Assembly: GCA_945952465.1 (NCBI GenBank)
Contig: CAMFIB010000002.1
Location: 186,001-250,000 of the forward strand
Length of the DNA stretch: 64,000 nt
Origin: an uncultured Pseudomonadota bacterium
GTDB lineage: Bacteria > Pseudomonadota > Gammaproteobacteria > Burkholderiales > Burkholderiaceae_C
Direction of reading: 5' to 3'
The translations under genes were made by a program, and so were the position numbers. The notes beneath the pieces are model-generated. The model searched no databases and was not told the origin of the DNA. It worked only from the letters and a program-made list of their open reading frames with translations. The stretch's first letter is position 1, and each line of letters begins with the position of its first letter. Of this stretch, positions 1-8,361 are shown piece after piece.

Positions 1-2
1 CG

Positions 3-443
3 CGCCACGGCTACCGCAACGTGCTCGTGGTCAATACCGCGCTGATCGGCTGCGTGATGGCCAGCTTCGCGCTCGCCACGCCGGGCGAGCCGGTCTGGCT
101 GCGCGTGCTGCAGCTCGGCGCGTTCGGCGCCTTCAACTCGCTGCAGTTCTCGGCCATGAACACCATCGCGCTGAAAGACCTTGACCCGGCCCGCACCAGC
201 AGCGGCAACAGCCTGCTGTCGATGGTGCAGATGCTGTCCATGGGCCTGGGCGTGGCGGTGGCCGGCGCGGTGCTGGCCAGCGCCAGCCGCTACGCCGGCT
301 CGGCCGAGGCGCTGCAGGCCTTCCAGATCACCTTCCTGGTGGTCGGCGCGATCACGCTCACCTCGGCGTTGGTGTTCTGGCAACTGCCGCCGGAAGCGCG
401 CGTCACGCCGCCCCAACAGCCTGAGGTTTCCGGTCAGGGCTGA
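3..443 (+). CDS. MFS drug exporter, DHA2 family, C-terminal part
   Basis: This is the C-terminal 146 residues of an inner-membrane major facilitator of the DHA2 (EmrB/QacA) type; the rest lies upstream of the window. Three hydrophobic segments are visible (about residues 7-25, 75-95 and 110-130 of the visible part). The stretch GNSLLSMVQMLSMGLGVAVAG resembles the last helices of MdtD/EmrB-like proteins. The protein ends in a short Pro-rich soluble tail. Transport by proton antiport of hydrophobic compounds is inferred from the family; the substrate cannot be read from this fragment. Confidence 0.75.
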   Translation, partial: RHGYRNVLVVNTALIGCVMASFALATPGEPVWLRVLQLGAFGAFNSLQFSAMNTIALKDLDPARTSSGNSLLSMVQMLSMGLGVAVAGAVLASASRYAGSAEALQAFQITFLVVGAITLTSALVFWQLPPEARVTPPQQPEVSGQG

Positions 444-450
444 AAGGCAG

Positions 451-529
451 GCCCCCACGTTCGCCCACTGCGTGTGGCTCTCTGCCCCCGGAGGGGGCTT
501 TGCCGCCTTGGGAGCGGCCCGGCGGCGGC
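451..529 (+). repeat. GC-rich intergenic repeat, family B, copy 1
   Basis: It fills the gap between the MFS gene and anmK, which converge here. It shares with the copies at 55473, 61547, 61631 and 62486 (minus) a CCCCC(A/G)CG start, a TGCCCCC/GGGGG hairpin and the ending TTGGGAGCGGCCCGGCGG. The hairpin could also help terminate transcription. Confidence 0.75.
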
Positions 530-536
530 AATGTCT

Positions 537-1664
537 TCAGGCGGGGTAGATCGCGCCCAAGACCCGCGGACCGGCCGCCCCGGTGACCGACGGCAGGTTG
601 CCCGGCAGGCCGCGCAGCGCCTGGCGCGCCAGCCAGGCGAAGGCGGTGGCCTCGACCTGTTGCGGCGGCAGGCCGGTGGCTTCGGAGCTTTGCACGGCGA
701 CGCCGGGCAGCGCCTCGGCCAGCCGGCGCATCAGCTCGCCGTTCAGCGCGCCGCCGCCGCAGGCGTTCAGCACGCGGCAGCCCGGCAGCCAGCGCTTCAG
801 GTCGTTGGCGCAGCAGGTGGCGGTGAGGGCGCAGAGCGTGGCCTGCACGTCTTCGGGCCGGCGCTGGGCGGGCAGGGAGGCGAGTTTGGCGTCGAGCCAG
901 GCCGCGTTGAACAGGTCGCGGCCGGTGCTCTTGGGCGGCGGCTTGGCGAAGTAGGGCTCGGTCAGCAGGTGGGCGAGCAGGGCGGCGTCGGCGTGGCCGG
1001 TCGCGGCCCAGGCGCCGTTTGCGTCGAAGGGCTGGCCGCGATGCCGTTCACACCAGAGGTCCATCAGGCCGTTGGCGGGGCCGCAGTCGAAGCCGAGCAC
1101 GTCGCCGCCGGCCTTTCCGGGCAGCAGCGTGAGGTTGCTGATGCCGCCGAGGTTGAGCGCCGCCACGTCGGTGCCGGGCTGGCCGAACCAGCCGGCGTGG
1201 AAGGCGGGCACCAGCGGCGCGCCCTGGCCGCCTGCGGCGACGTCGCGGCTGCGGAAGTCGGCCACCACCGCGATGCTGCAGCGCTCGGCCAGCAGCGCGG
1301 GGCTGTTGATCTGCGTGGTGTAGCCCGCGCCGTCGAACTCGCCGGGCCGGTGCCGCACGGTCTGACCGTGTGCGCCGATGGCGGCCACGGCGCTCGCGCC
1401 CACGCCGGCCGTGGCCAGCAGCTCGGCGACCGCGTCGGCATAAACGGCGGTCAGCGCGTTGGCGGCGATGGCGGCGCGGTGCAGCTCGTCGGCGCCGCCA
1501 CGGGTGTTGAGCGCGGCCAGCTCGGCACGCAGCGCGGCGTCGAAGGGGGTGGCCGCATGGGCAATGACGCGCGGCCTGGCGCCGGAAAAATCGGCGAGCA
1601 CGCCGTCGACGCCGTCGATCGAGGTGCCGGACATCAGGCCGATGAACAGTTCGGAGGAAGACAT
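537..1664 (-). CDS. anmK: Anhydro-N-acetylmuramic acid kinase
   Basis: AnmK phosphorylates and opens 1,6-anhydro-MurNAc released during cell-wall turnover, giving MurNAc-6-phosphate in the cytoplasm. The protein has 375 residues, the usual length. The N-terminal phosphate-binding signature GLMSGTSIDGVD is at residues 9-20, and a GGGALNGELMRRL segment typical of the C-terminal ASKHA lobe is present. The start is the only ATG that fits the signature. It is the last gene of a tight minus-strand series (9 bp after cobC), so co-transcription with the cobalamin genes is likely, though no functional link is obvious. No murQ is seen nearby. Confidence 0.95.
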   Translation of the reverse strand: MSSSELFIGLMSGTSIDGVDGVLADFSGARPRVIAHAATPFDAALRAELAALNTRGGADELHRAAIAANALTAVYADAVAELLATAGVGASAVAAIGAHGQTVRHRPGEFDGAGYTTQINSPALLAERCSIAVVADFRSRDVAAGGQGAPLVPAFHAGWFGQPGTDVAALNLGGISNLTLLPGKAGGDVLGFDCGPANGLMDLWCERHRGQPFDANGAWAATGHADAALLAHLLTEPYFAKPPPKSTGRDLFNAAWLDAKLASLPAQRRPEDVQATLCALTATCCANDLKRWLPGCRVLNACGGGALNGELMRRLAEALPGVAVQSSEATGLPPQQVEATAFAWLARQALRGLPGNLPSVTGAAGPRVLGAIYPA

Positions 1665-1673
1665 GCGGCGATG

Positions 1674-2219
1674 CTAAGCCAGTGTGAGGACTTGCCAGCC
1701 GCCGCAGGGCACGGCTTCTGCCGGCCAGTCGGCGGCGCTGCCGAGGGTGCGCGTGCCGGCGGCCCACAGGGCGGCGGCGCGGATCACGCCGGCGTGGGTG
1801 ATCCAGGCGGTGTCGCGGCCACCCGCACGGGCCTCTTCGAGTGCCGCGCCCACGCGCTGCAGCACGGCGCCGGCCGATTCCCCGCCGCCGGGGCGGTGCG
1901 TGGCGAAGTCGGCCGTCCAGGCGTCCACGGCGGGGCGGCCGATGTCGTTCCAGGTGCGGCCTTCCCAGCCGCCAAAGTGCATTTCGGCCAGCCGGGGGTC
2001 GATTTTCAGGATCAAATCGGCCCGAAGTCGGCGCAAACACTGGGCCAGATGCTCACATCTTTGTAGCGGAGAGCTGATGAGGCCGATGCCGTGCGGCAGC
2101 ACTTCGGCGAGGCGTGCGGCGTCTTGTGCGGTAGCGGGCGGCGCGGGCAGGTCGAGCGAGCCGTAGCAGGTGCCGGGCGCGATGACCGGCTTTGTGTGGC
2201 GCACCAGCCAGAGCCGCAC
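1674..2219 (-). CDS. cobC: Histidine phosphatase family protein, likely alpha-ribazole phosphatase
   Basis: This histidine phosphatase has 181 residues. The RH(T) motif with phospho-acceptor His8 is in VRHTKP (6-11). A second conserved block, SSPLQRCEHLA (49-59, Arg54), and the late THAG motif (His142) complete the active site. LAEMHFGGWEG (78-88) is typical of the branch. Its position 10 bp behind cobS supports a role as CobC, which dephosphorylates alpha-ribazole 5'-phosphate (or the cobalamin phosphate) in nucleotide-loop assembly. The start is GTG. Residues 51-65 are encoded opposite repeat element R10, and the local codons CTA-CAA-AGA-TGT are unlike the rest of the gene. Another phosphomonoesterase role is possible. 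Confidence 0.8.
   Translation of the reverse strand: MRLWLVRHTKPVIAPGTCYGSLDLPAPPATAQDAARLAEVLPHGIGLISSPLQRCEHLAQCLRRLRADLILKIDPRLAEMHFGGWEGRTWNDIGRPAVDAWTADFATHRPGGGESAGAVLQRVGAALEEARAGGRDTAWITHAGVIRAAALWAAGTRTLGSAADWPAEAVPCGGWQVLTLA
2026..2068 (+). repeat. Bipartite element R10 (antisense inside cobC)
   Basis: First half AGTCGGCG at 2026-2033 (7 of 8 consensus bases), 17-nt spacer, second half GCTCACATCTTTGTAGCG at 2051-2068. The geometry is identical to the other copies. It lies antisense to cobC, across the codons for the conserved SPLQRC motif. Confidence 0.75.
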
Positions 2220-2229
2220 CTGGCCGCCG

Positions 2230-3102
2230 TCAGGTCATGAGCGCGGCACCGAACAGGAAGGCGAGTTCGCAGACCTGCTGGGTGGCGCCGAGCGCGTCGC
2301 CGGTGAAGCCCTGCAGCCGGCGCACCAGCCAGCGGCCCATGAGCACCAGCGCGGCGGCGCAGAAGACCAGCGCGACGACCAGCGTGCCGACGTCCAGCAC
2401 CAGCAGCGCGACGATGCAGGCGCCGGCACACCAGGCCAGCGCCGTCCAGCGGGCGTCGGCGTCGAGCCGGTCGGCCAGCGGTTTCGATTTCGAGGTGGCG
2501 GTGTCGCCCACATGCGGCAGCAGCGCGATGAGCACCAGCGGCGCGCCGCGCGACAGCACGTGGCCCAGCCACAGCACCACGCAGGCGCGGGCGGCGTCTT
2601 CGCCGGTCAGGGTGCTGTCGCCCAGCATGGCCAGCAGCGAGACCTTGGTGAGCAGCGCCAGCATGAGCGCCAGCGCACCGAAGGCGCCGATGCGCGAGTC
2701 TTTCATGATCTCCAGCGCGCGTTCCCGGTCGCTGCTGCCGCCCAGGCCGTCGGCCAGGTCGGCCAGGCCGTCTTCATGAAAAGCGCCGGTGAGCAGCACG
2801 GTGGCAACGATGCACAGCACGGCGGCCGCCAGCGGCGCGAACAGCGAGCCGGGCAGCGCCACCAGCAGCAGCCCGTAGACGCTGGCCGCCACCAGCCCGA
2901 CCAGCCAGCCCACGCCGGGAAAATGCCCGGCCGCGCGCCGCAGCAGCGCGGGGCCGAAACCCACCCACGCGGCCAGCCGGCCGGTGACGGGGATGCGGGT
3001 GAAGAACTGCAGCGCGAGCAGGTAGTGGCGGGCGAAGGGCACGAGGCCGGTGTCGCCATCGTCGTCGCCGTCGTCATCGGGGTGTGGCCGCGGGTCTTGC
3101 AT
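2230..3102 (-). CDS. cobS: Adenosylcobinamide-GDP ribazoletransferase (cobalamin synthase)
   Basis: CobS joins adenosylcobinamide-GDP to alpha-ribazole (or its phosphate), the last assembly step of cobalamin, in the inner membrane. The family marks are LALQFFTRIPV (29-39), HEDGLADLADG (109-119) with the acidic metal-binding residues, and MKDSRIGAFG (133-142). Several hydrophobic helices follow. The protein is 290 residues, somewhat longer than usual because of an acidic N-terminal extension (DPRPHPDDDGDDDGD) of unknown purpose. It sits 9 bp after the CWC protein gene and 10 bp before cobC. No other cobalamin genes are in the window. Confidence 0.95.
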   Translation of the reverse strand: MQDPRPHPDDDGDDDGDTGLVPFARHYLLALQFFTRIPVTGRLAAWVGFGPALLRRAAGHFPGVGWLVGLVAASVYGLLLVALPGSLFAPLAAAVLCIVATVLLTGAFHEDGLADLADGLGGSSDRERALEIMKDSRIGAFGALALMLALLTKVSLLAMLGDSTLTGEDAARACVVLWLGHVLSRGAPLVLIALLPHVGDTATSKSKPLADRLDADARWTALAWCAGACIVALLVLDVGTLVVALVFCAAALVLMGRWLVRRLQGFTGDALGATQQVCELAFLFGAALMT

Positions 3103-3111
3103 GGGAGGAGG

Positions 3112-3363
3112 TCAGTGTCGGGTGTTGGGGGCGTCGTCGGGGTCGTTGGTGCCGGTGGCGAGCGCGCCCAGGCAGGCCGGGCACAGGCAGGCGCCCCAGG
3201 CGCCGCCGTCGGGGCGGCGCAGCCGTGCGCCGTCGACCACCGGCAGCGACGCGCACCAGCAGGCGGCGTCTCCGGCGGTGAGGCCGCAGCGCATCGCCGC
3301 GCCGCAGCGCTCGCACAGCTGCGTCGGCGTGCCGGCGGGCCGTGGCGTGGCAACGGGGCTCAT
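3112..3363 (-). CDS. Small cysteine-rich CWC family protein
   Basis: This 83-residue protein has nine cysteines grouped as CxxC (17, 20), C26, CWC (35-37) and CLCPAC (59-64). That pattern fits the cysteine-rich CWC family and suggests one or two zinc or other metal sites. No signal peptide is visible, so it is probably cytoplasmic. It lies between ilvA (16 bp) and cobS (9 bp) on the same strand and is probably in their transcript. The function is unknown; no catalytic role can be assigned. Confidence 0.75.
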   Translation of the reverse strand: MSPVATPRPAGTPTQLCERCGAAMRCGLTAGDAACWCASLPVVDGARLRRPDGGAWGACLCPACLGALATGTNDPDDAPNTRH

Positions 3364-3379
3364 GGGGGCTGGCCGTGCT

Positions 3380-4939
<1,560 letters not shown>

Positions 4940-5005
4940 GGTTTGCCTCAGCCCACGATGATAGCGGCGGCACCCGCGGCCTTGCCTTACCATCCCACGC
5001 ACAAG

Positions 5006-5036
5006 AAAAAAGCCCCGGGTCGCGAGACCCGGGGCT
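5006..5036 (-). terminator. Rho-independent terminator of the 5090-5006 unit
   Basis: Perfect 11-bp stem (5011-5021 with 5026-5036), 4-nt loop, followed on the minus strand by six T. It ends a transcript that starts only about 85 nt upstream and lies 66 bp before the ilvA start. Confidence 0.9.
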
Positions 5037-5090
5037 CAAATCCACCAACGAGAAGGTGGAGGAGACAAAAGGTACATGGAACACATGCTT
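5006..5090 (-). ncRNA. Candidate small RNA or attenuated leader upstream of ilvA
   Basis: A strong promoter (5097-5124) and a strong terminator (5006-5036) delimit a predicted transcript of about 85 nt. It contains a small hairpin UCCACC/GGUGGA (5041-5046 with 5055-5060), and just 5' of it UCUCCUCC, which is complementary to ribosome-binding sites. It also holds a 16-codon frame (5086-5036) that reads MCSMYLLSPPPSRWWI, has two adjacent Trp codons, and ends at the base of the terminator. The ATG is only a few nucleotides from the predicted 5' end and has no ribosome-binding site. Either a stand-alone sRNA or an ilvA leader is possible; no antiterminator is evident. Confidence 0.6.
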
Positions 5091-5096
5091 GGATTC

Positions 5097-5124
5097 AGTA
5101 TATCGAGTCTGTGTTGCGTTGCAA
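5097..5124 (-). promoter_or_regulatory. Sigma-70 promoter of the small transcript
   Basis: Reading the minus strand: -35 TTGCAA (5124-5119), 16-nt spacer, -10 TATACT (5102-5097). Predicted start near 5090. Confidence 0.7.
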
Positions 5125-5240
5125 CATTTCAAAGCCCTCGACAGGAAAAATTCCTCGATCGATTTGAAATGAGCTCATTGCCAGAACATCGCGTTGCACC
5201 AGCTTAGGGCTGCGCGCACCAATCACAGGAGATTTTTCAG

Positions 5241-5690
5241 ATGGAATGCACCGTCAGTTGGACCGGCGCCACCGGCGCGCGCTCGGGCATGGGTTTTCTG
5301 GCCGAAACCGGCAGCGGCCACACGCTGACGATGGACGGCGCGCCCGACGCCGCCAAACCCGAAAACGGCGGCCAGAACCTGGCGCCGCGGCCCATGGAAA
5401 CGGTGCTCGCCGGCACCGGCGCCTGCACCGCCTACGACGTGGTGCTCATTCTCAAGCGCGGCCGCCACGACGTGCGCGGCTGCAGCGTCAAGCTCACCAG
5501 CGAACGCGCCGACACCGACCCCAAGGTGTTCACCAAGATCCACATGCAGTTCACCGTGACCGGCAAGGGCGTGCCCGCCAGCGCGGTGGAGCGCGCGGTC
5601 GCGCTGAGCCACGAGAAATACTGCTCGGCCAGCATCATGCTGGGCAAAACCGCCGAAATCACGACGGGTTTCGATCTGATCGAGGCGTAG
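5241..5690 (+). CDS. OsmC family peroxiredoxin-like protein
   Basis: OsmC/Ohr-fold proteins reduce organic hydroperoxides with two cysteines. Both are present: Cys62 in GTGACTAYDV and Cys128 in HEKYCSAS, at the usual spacing. The protein has 149 residues and no signal peptide. The sequence is closer to the YhfA-like OsmC branch than to Ohr, so the physiological substrate is uncertain. A ribosome-binding site (CAGGAG) lies about 10 nt upstream of the ATG. The TAG stop (5688-5690) overlaps the first two bases of repeat element R1. Confidence 0.9.
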   Translation: MECTVSWTGATGARSGMGFLAETGSGHTLTMDGAPDAAKPENGGQNLAPRPMETVLAGTGACTAYDVVLILKRGRHDVRGCSVKLTSERADTDPKVFTKIHMQFTVTGKGVPASAVERAVALSHEKYCSASIMLGKTAEITTGFDLIEA

Positions 5691-5730
5691 TCAGCGCCAC
5701 TGCTGGGTTTTTGCTCCTGAAAAGAGAGCG
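5689..5730 (+). repeat. Bipartite element R1
   Basis: AGTCAGCG at 5689-5696, a 16-nt spacer (one less than other copies), then GCTCCTGAAAAGAGAGCG at 5713-5730. Its first two bases are the end of the osmC-family stop codon. It lies between two converging genes. Confidence 0.85.
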
Positions 5731-5744
5731 ACCGGCGGCGCGCC

Positions 5745-6428
5745 TCAGAGGCGGTGCGCGACCGTCGTCATCACTTTGGCGGCGGCGCGCATCAGCGACT
5801 TCACCGGCGGCGGCATCGGCACCGCGCCGGCGTCGCGTGCTTCCTGCGCGTGGCGCGCCTCGTCGTCCTTCATCTGCGCCACCACCGCGCGGGAGGCGTG
5901 GTCATTGTCCGGCAGCCGCTCCAGGTGCGAGGCGAGGTGGGCCTCCACCTGGGTTTCCGTCTCCACCACGAAGCCCAGGCTGACCTTGTCGCCGAAGCGG
6001 CCGGCCAGCAGGCCCATGCCGAAGGCGCCGGCGTACCACAGCGGGTTCAACAGGCTGGGCCGTGCGCCCAGCGCGTCGAGCCGCTGCTGCGTCCAGGCCA
6101 GGTGGTCGGTTTCCTCGCGCGCGGCTTCGGCGTAGTGCGCGCGCAGCGCAGGGTCCCGGGTTGCCAGGGCCTGCGCGCTGTACAGCGCCTGCGCGCAGAC
6201 CTCGCCGACGTGGTTCACACGCATCAGCGCGCCGGCCAGCGCCTTGTCGGGCACGCTCAAGGCCGTTGCTTCTTCGTCGGCCGTGCGTTCGGGCAGGGTG
6301 GGGCAGGCGCGGCTGGCGTGCGAGGGCGCGAACAGCGTGCGCAGCGCGGCGTCGGCCGCGCCGAGCAGCGCATCGGCACCGCCGAGGGGGGGCATGCCGA
6401 TGCGGGGCAGGGGTGGAAAAGAGGCCAT
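5745..6428 (-). CDS. coq7: Demethoxyubiquinone monooxygenase
   Basis: Coq7 hydroxylates 2-polyprenyl-3-methyl-6-methoxy-1,4-benzoquinone in ubiquinone synthesis, as a membrane-associated di-iron enzyme. The iron ligands are recognisable in NHVGE (72-76), EETDH (105-109), the ETETQVEAH helix (156-164) and DDEARH (188-193). Length 227 residues, with a ~45-residue N-terminal extension before the ferritin-like domain. It replaces the flavin enzyme UbiF in many proteobacteria. It is transcribed alone and converges on the OsmC gene across element R1. Confidence 0.93.
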   Translation of the reverse strand: MASFPPLPRIGMPPLGGADALLGAADAALRTLFAPSHASRACPTLPERTADEEATALSVPDKALAGALMRVNHVGEVCAQALYSAQALATRDPALRAHYAEAAREETDHLAWTQQRLDALGARPSLLNPLWYAGAFGMGLLAGRFGDKVSLGFVVETETQVEAHLASHLERLPDNDHASRAVVAQMKDDEARHAQEARDAGAVPMPPPVKSLMRAAAKVMTTVAHRL

Positions 6429-6518
6429 GTGGGCGATCGTAGCGACTCCCGCCGGCGGCGGCGGGGCGGCCGTGCGCCGAAGCCGGATGACGTCTTGGTG
6501 AAAACCCTCGGGATATCA

Positions 6519-6530
6519 GACCGATCGGTC
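6519..6530. promoter_or_regulatory. 12-bp palindrome GACCGATCGGTC between coq7 and porin 1
   Basis: A perfect palindrome 90 bp upstream of coq7 and 212 bp upstream of the porin. The core resembles operators of TetR-family repressors. A related palindrome, CCGACCGGTCGG, lies upstream of engB at 23816. The bound protein is unknown. The 314-bp gap 6429-6742 otherwise holds only the conserved block at 6604. Confidence 0.35.
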
Positions 6531-6603
6531 GGACGTGTTGCCGCACGGCAACGAATCGCACCGGGGCAAACCCTCGAGTGCGCCGGAATGCTTTGCCTCG
6601 CCG

Positions 6604-6651
6604 GAATCGCTCTGATGGAATGGGTTCCAGCTTCTGGAACTGGAAGTTGGC
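6604..6651 (+). promoter_or_regulatory. Upstream block shared by the two porin genes (copy 1)
   Basis: GAATCGCTCTGAT (6604-6616) and, 20 nt on, CTTCTGGAACTGGAAGTTGGC (6631-6651) recur upstream of porin 2 (8221-8266) at similar distance from the start codon, while the sequence between and around is different. The second part can fold as a small hairpin. It is a candidate promoter/operator or conserved 5' leader element. Confidence 0.5.
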
Positions 6652-6742
6652 GCCACATTCCGGCCAGCCGCGCGCAGGTTCACCTGACAAGACGCGGCAG
6701 CCCAACCGGGGCGCCCAGTCTTAAACCTTGGAGATACACGCA

Positions 6743-7966
6743 ATGAAAAAATCCCTTGTGGCCCTGGCCGTGATGGCGGCTGCCGGTGCTGCATCCGCCC
6801 AATCGTCCGTCACGATCTACGGCATTCTTGACGTGGGCTACACCCGCAACGGCGGCGACATTGCCCATGCGGCCGGCCTGAGCAACTCGACCAACGGTCT
6901 GGGCTCGCGCCTGGGCTTCCGTGGCGTTGAAGACCTCGGCAACGGCCTGAAAGCCGGCTTCGTGCTGGAAACCGGCGTGGCCAACGACAGCGGCGCCGGC
7001 AACATCAACCCATCCACCAACAACCAGGGCGGCTCCACCGTGAGCGGCGCGCTGCAGTTCGGCCGCCTGTCGTACGTCAACATGGCGGGCAACTTCGGTG
7101 AAATCCGCCTCGGCCGCGACGTGAATGCCTCGTACTACAACGACGTGCTGTACGACCCGTTCGGCGGCCTGTCCGTGGCCGGCGGCCTGAACACCGTGTC
7201 GGGCCTGCGCACCATCGGCACCGTCAACCTGCTGCGCTCCTCGAACGCCATCAGCTACTTCCTGCCGAGCGGCCTGCTGGGCGGCCTGACCGGCCAGATC
7301 CAGTACGCGATGGGCGAAAACGCCTCCAACGCCACCGTCGGCACGACGAACATCAAGAAGGACGGCAACTACGCCGGCATTCGCCTTGGTTACGCCAAGG
7401 GCCCGCTGAACGTGGCTGTCGGCTATGGCAAGTTCAAGGCCACCACCGGCAACACGGGCTATTCCAACGGCCCGGCCCTGTCGGGTCCGCTGGTGGCCGG
7501 CCTGAGCAACGACCGCGCCGAAACCCAGATCGGCGGCACCTACGACTTCGGCGTTGTCAAGCTGTGGCTGACCTTCTCCAAGATGGAGCAGGACAACGCC
7601 GGTCTGCGCTCCGGCAACGTGCGCGACCTGGAAACCAAGGCCTTCCTGCTGGGCATCACCGCCCCGGTTGGCCCCGGCCTGATCCGTGCGTCGTACAGCC
7701 AGGCCAAGGACAGCGAGCTGCGCGACGACAAGGGCAAGAAGTTCGGCATCGGCTACCAGTACAACCTGTCCAAGCGCACCGCGCTGTTCGTCACGGTCGC
7801 CCGCGTGAAGAACGAAGGCAATGCCGCCGGCACGTTCGCGCCGTACACCACCGCCATCCTGCCGTCGGATGCCACGAACCGCGCCGTGGTTGGCGTGGGC
7901 TCCGGTGTCAGCGGCGCCAACGGCAGCTCGACGGGCTACGACCTCGGTCTGCGCCACAGCTTCTGA
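6743..7966 (+). CDS. Trimeric outer-membrane porin 1
   Basis: This 407-residue general porin has a signal peptide (MKKSLVALAVMAAAGAASA, cleavage before Gln20) and a C-terminal Phe (GLRHSF), as required for beta-barrel assembly. GSRLGFRGVEDLGNGLKAGF and the FGEIRLGRDV repeat are typical of burkholderial porins. The ATG at 6743 follows TTGGAGA; an upstream in-frame ATG would break the signal peptide. Its neighbour at 8362 is a clear paralogue, so this is a tandem duplication that has diverged in the loops. A strong terminator separates the two. Confidence 0.95.
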   Translation: MKKSLVALAVMAAAGAASAQSSVTIYGILDVGYTRNGGDIAHAAGLSNSTNGLGSRLGFRGVEDLGNGLKAGFVLETGVANDSGAGNINPSTNNQGGSTVSGALQFGRLSYVNMAGNFGEIRLGRDVNASYYNDVLYDPFGGLSVAGGLNTVSGLRTIGTVNLLRSSNAISYFLPSGLLGGLTGQIQYAMGENASNATVGTTNIKKDGNYAGIRLGYAKGPLNVAVGYGKFKATTGNTGYSNGPALSGPLVAGLSNDRAETQIGGTYDFGVVKLWLTFSKMEQDNAGLRSGNVRDLETKAFLLGITAPVGPGLIRASYSQAKDSELRDDKGKKFGIGYQYNLSKRTALFVTVARVKNEGNAAGTFAPYTTAILPSDATNRAVVGVGSGVSGANGSSTGYDLGLRHSF

Positions 7967-8014
7967 TGGCGTGCCGGCCGCTCGCGGCCGGCACCGTTTT
8001 CGGAAACTCTCCGT

Positions 8015-8042
8015 GCCGCCCCTTCGGGGGCGGCTTTTTTTT
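8015..8042 (+). terminator. Rho-independent terminator after porin 1
   Basis: Perfect 8-bp stem GCCGCCCC/GGGGCGGC with UUCG tetraloop, then eight T. The two porin genes are therefore probably separate transcripts. Confidence 0.92.
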
Positions 8043-8220
8043 GCCTCCCGCCCGCCCAATCAGGGTTTGCCTATAAGTGTTTACGCGCGGCTTGGCACGA
8101 CATGCGGATGAAAGTTGCAAAAATACAACGCAAAACGGGCCGCCCCGCCGCCATGTTTCCCCAGCTCCGCACAAGTGCGGCGTGCAGACAACACCCGGCC
8201 ATGTTTTTTTTGCCAAGGCC
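8043..8220. other. Remainder of the 395-bp gap between the porins
   Basis: No coding potential is seen. The stretch holds GTTG-CAAAAATA-CAAC (about 8113-8128), a perfect 14-bp inverted repeat CCGCAC-AA-GTGCGG (8169-8182), and an eight-T run just before the shared porin block. These are possible regulator sites for porin 2; none can be assigned. Confidence 0.4.
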
Positions 8221-8266
8221 GAATCGCTCTGATTCAATTCGCCTAACTTCTGAAACCGAAGTTGGC
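8221..8266 (+). promoter_or_regulatory. Upstream block shared by the two porin genes (copy 2)
   Basis: GAATCGCTCTGAT (8221-8233) and CTTCTGAAACCGAAGTTGGC (8247-8266) match the block at 6604-6651. Here ACTTC/GAAGT forms a short hairpin. The start codon lies 95 bp downstream, compared with 91 bp for porin 1. Confidence 0.5.
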
Positions 8267-8361
8267 CGACGAACCTTTCGGACCGCGCGGACATTGTTGC
8301 CCGTTGCGACTGGCGCAAGCCCCGACGTTCCAACGCCTTTTTTAACCTTGGAGAACCTTCA

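Noticed and set aside
474..2066. 530-codon plus-strand frame over anmK and cobC
   Set aside because: Gly/Gln/Arg-rich antisense shadow; both minus-strand genes are clear family members.
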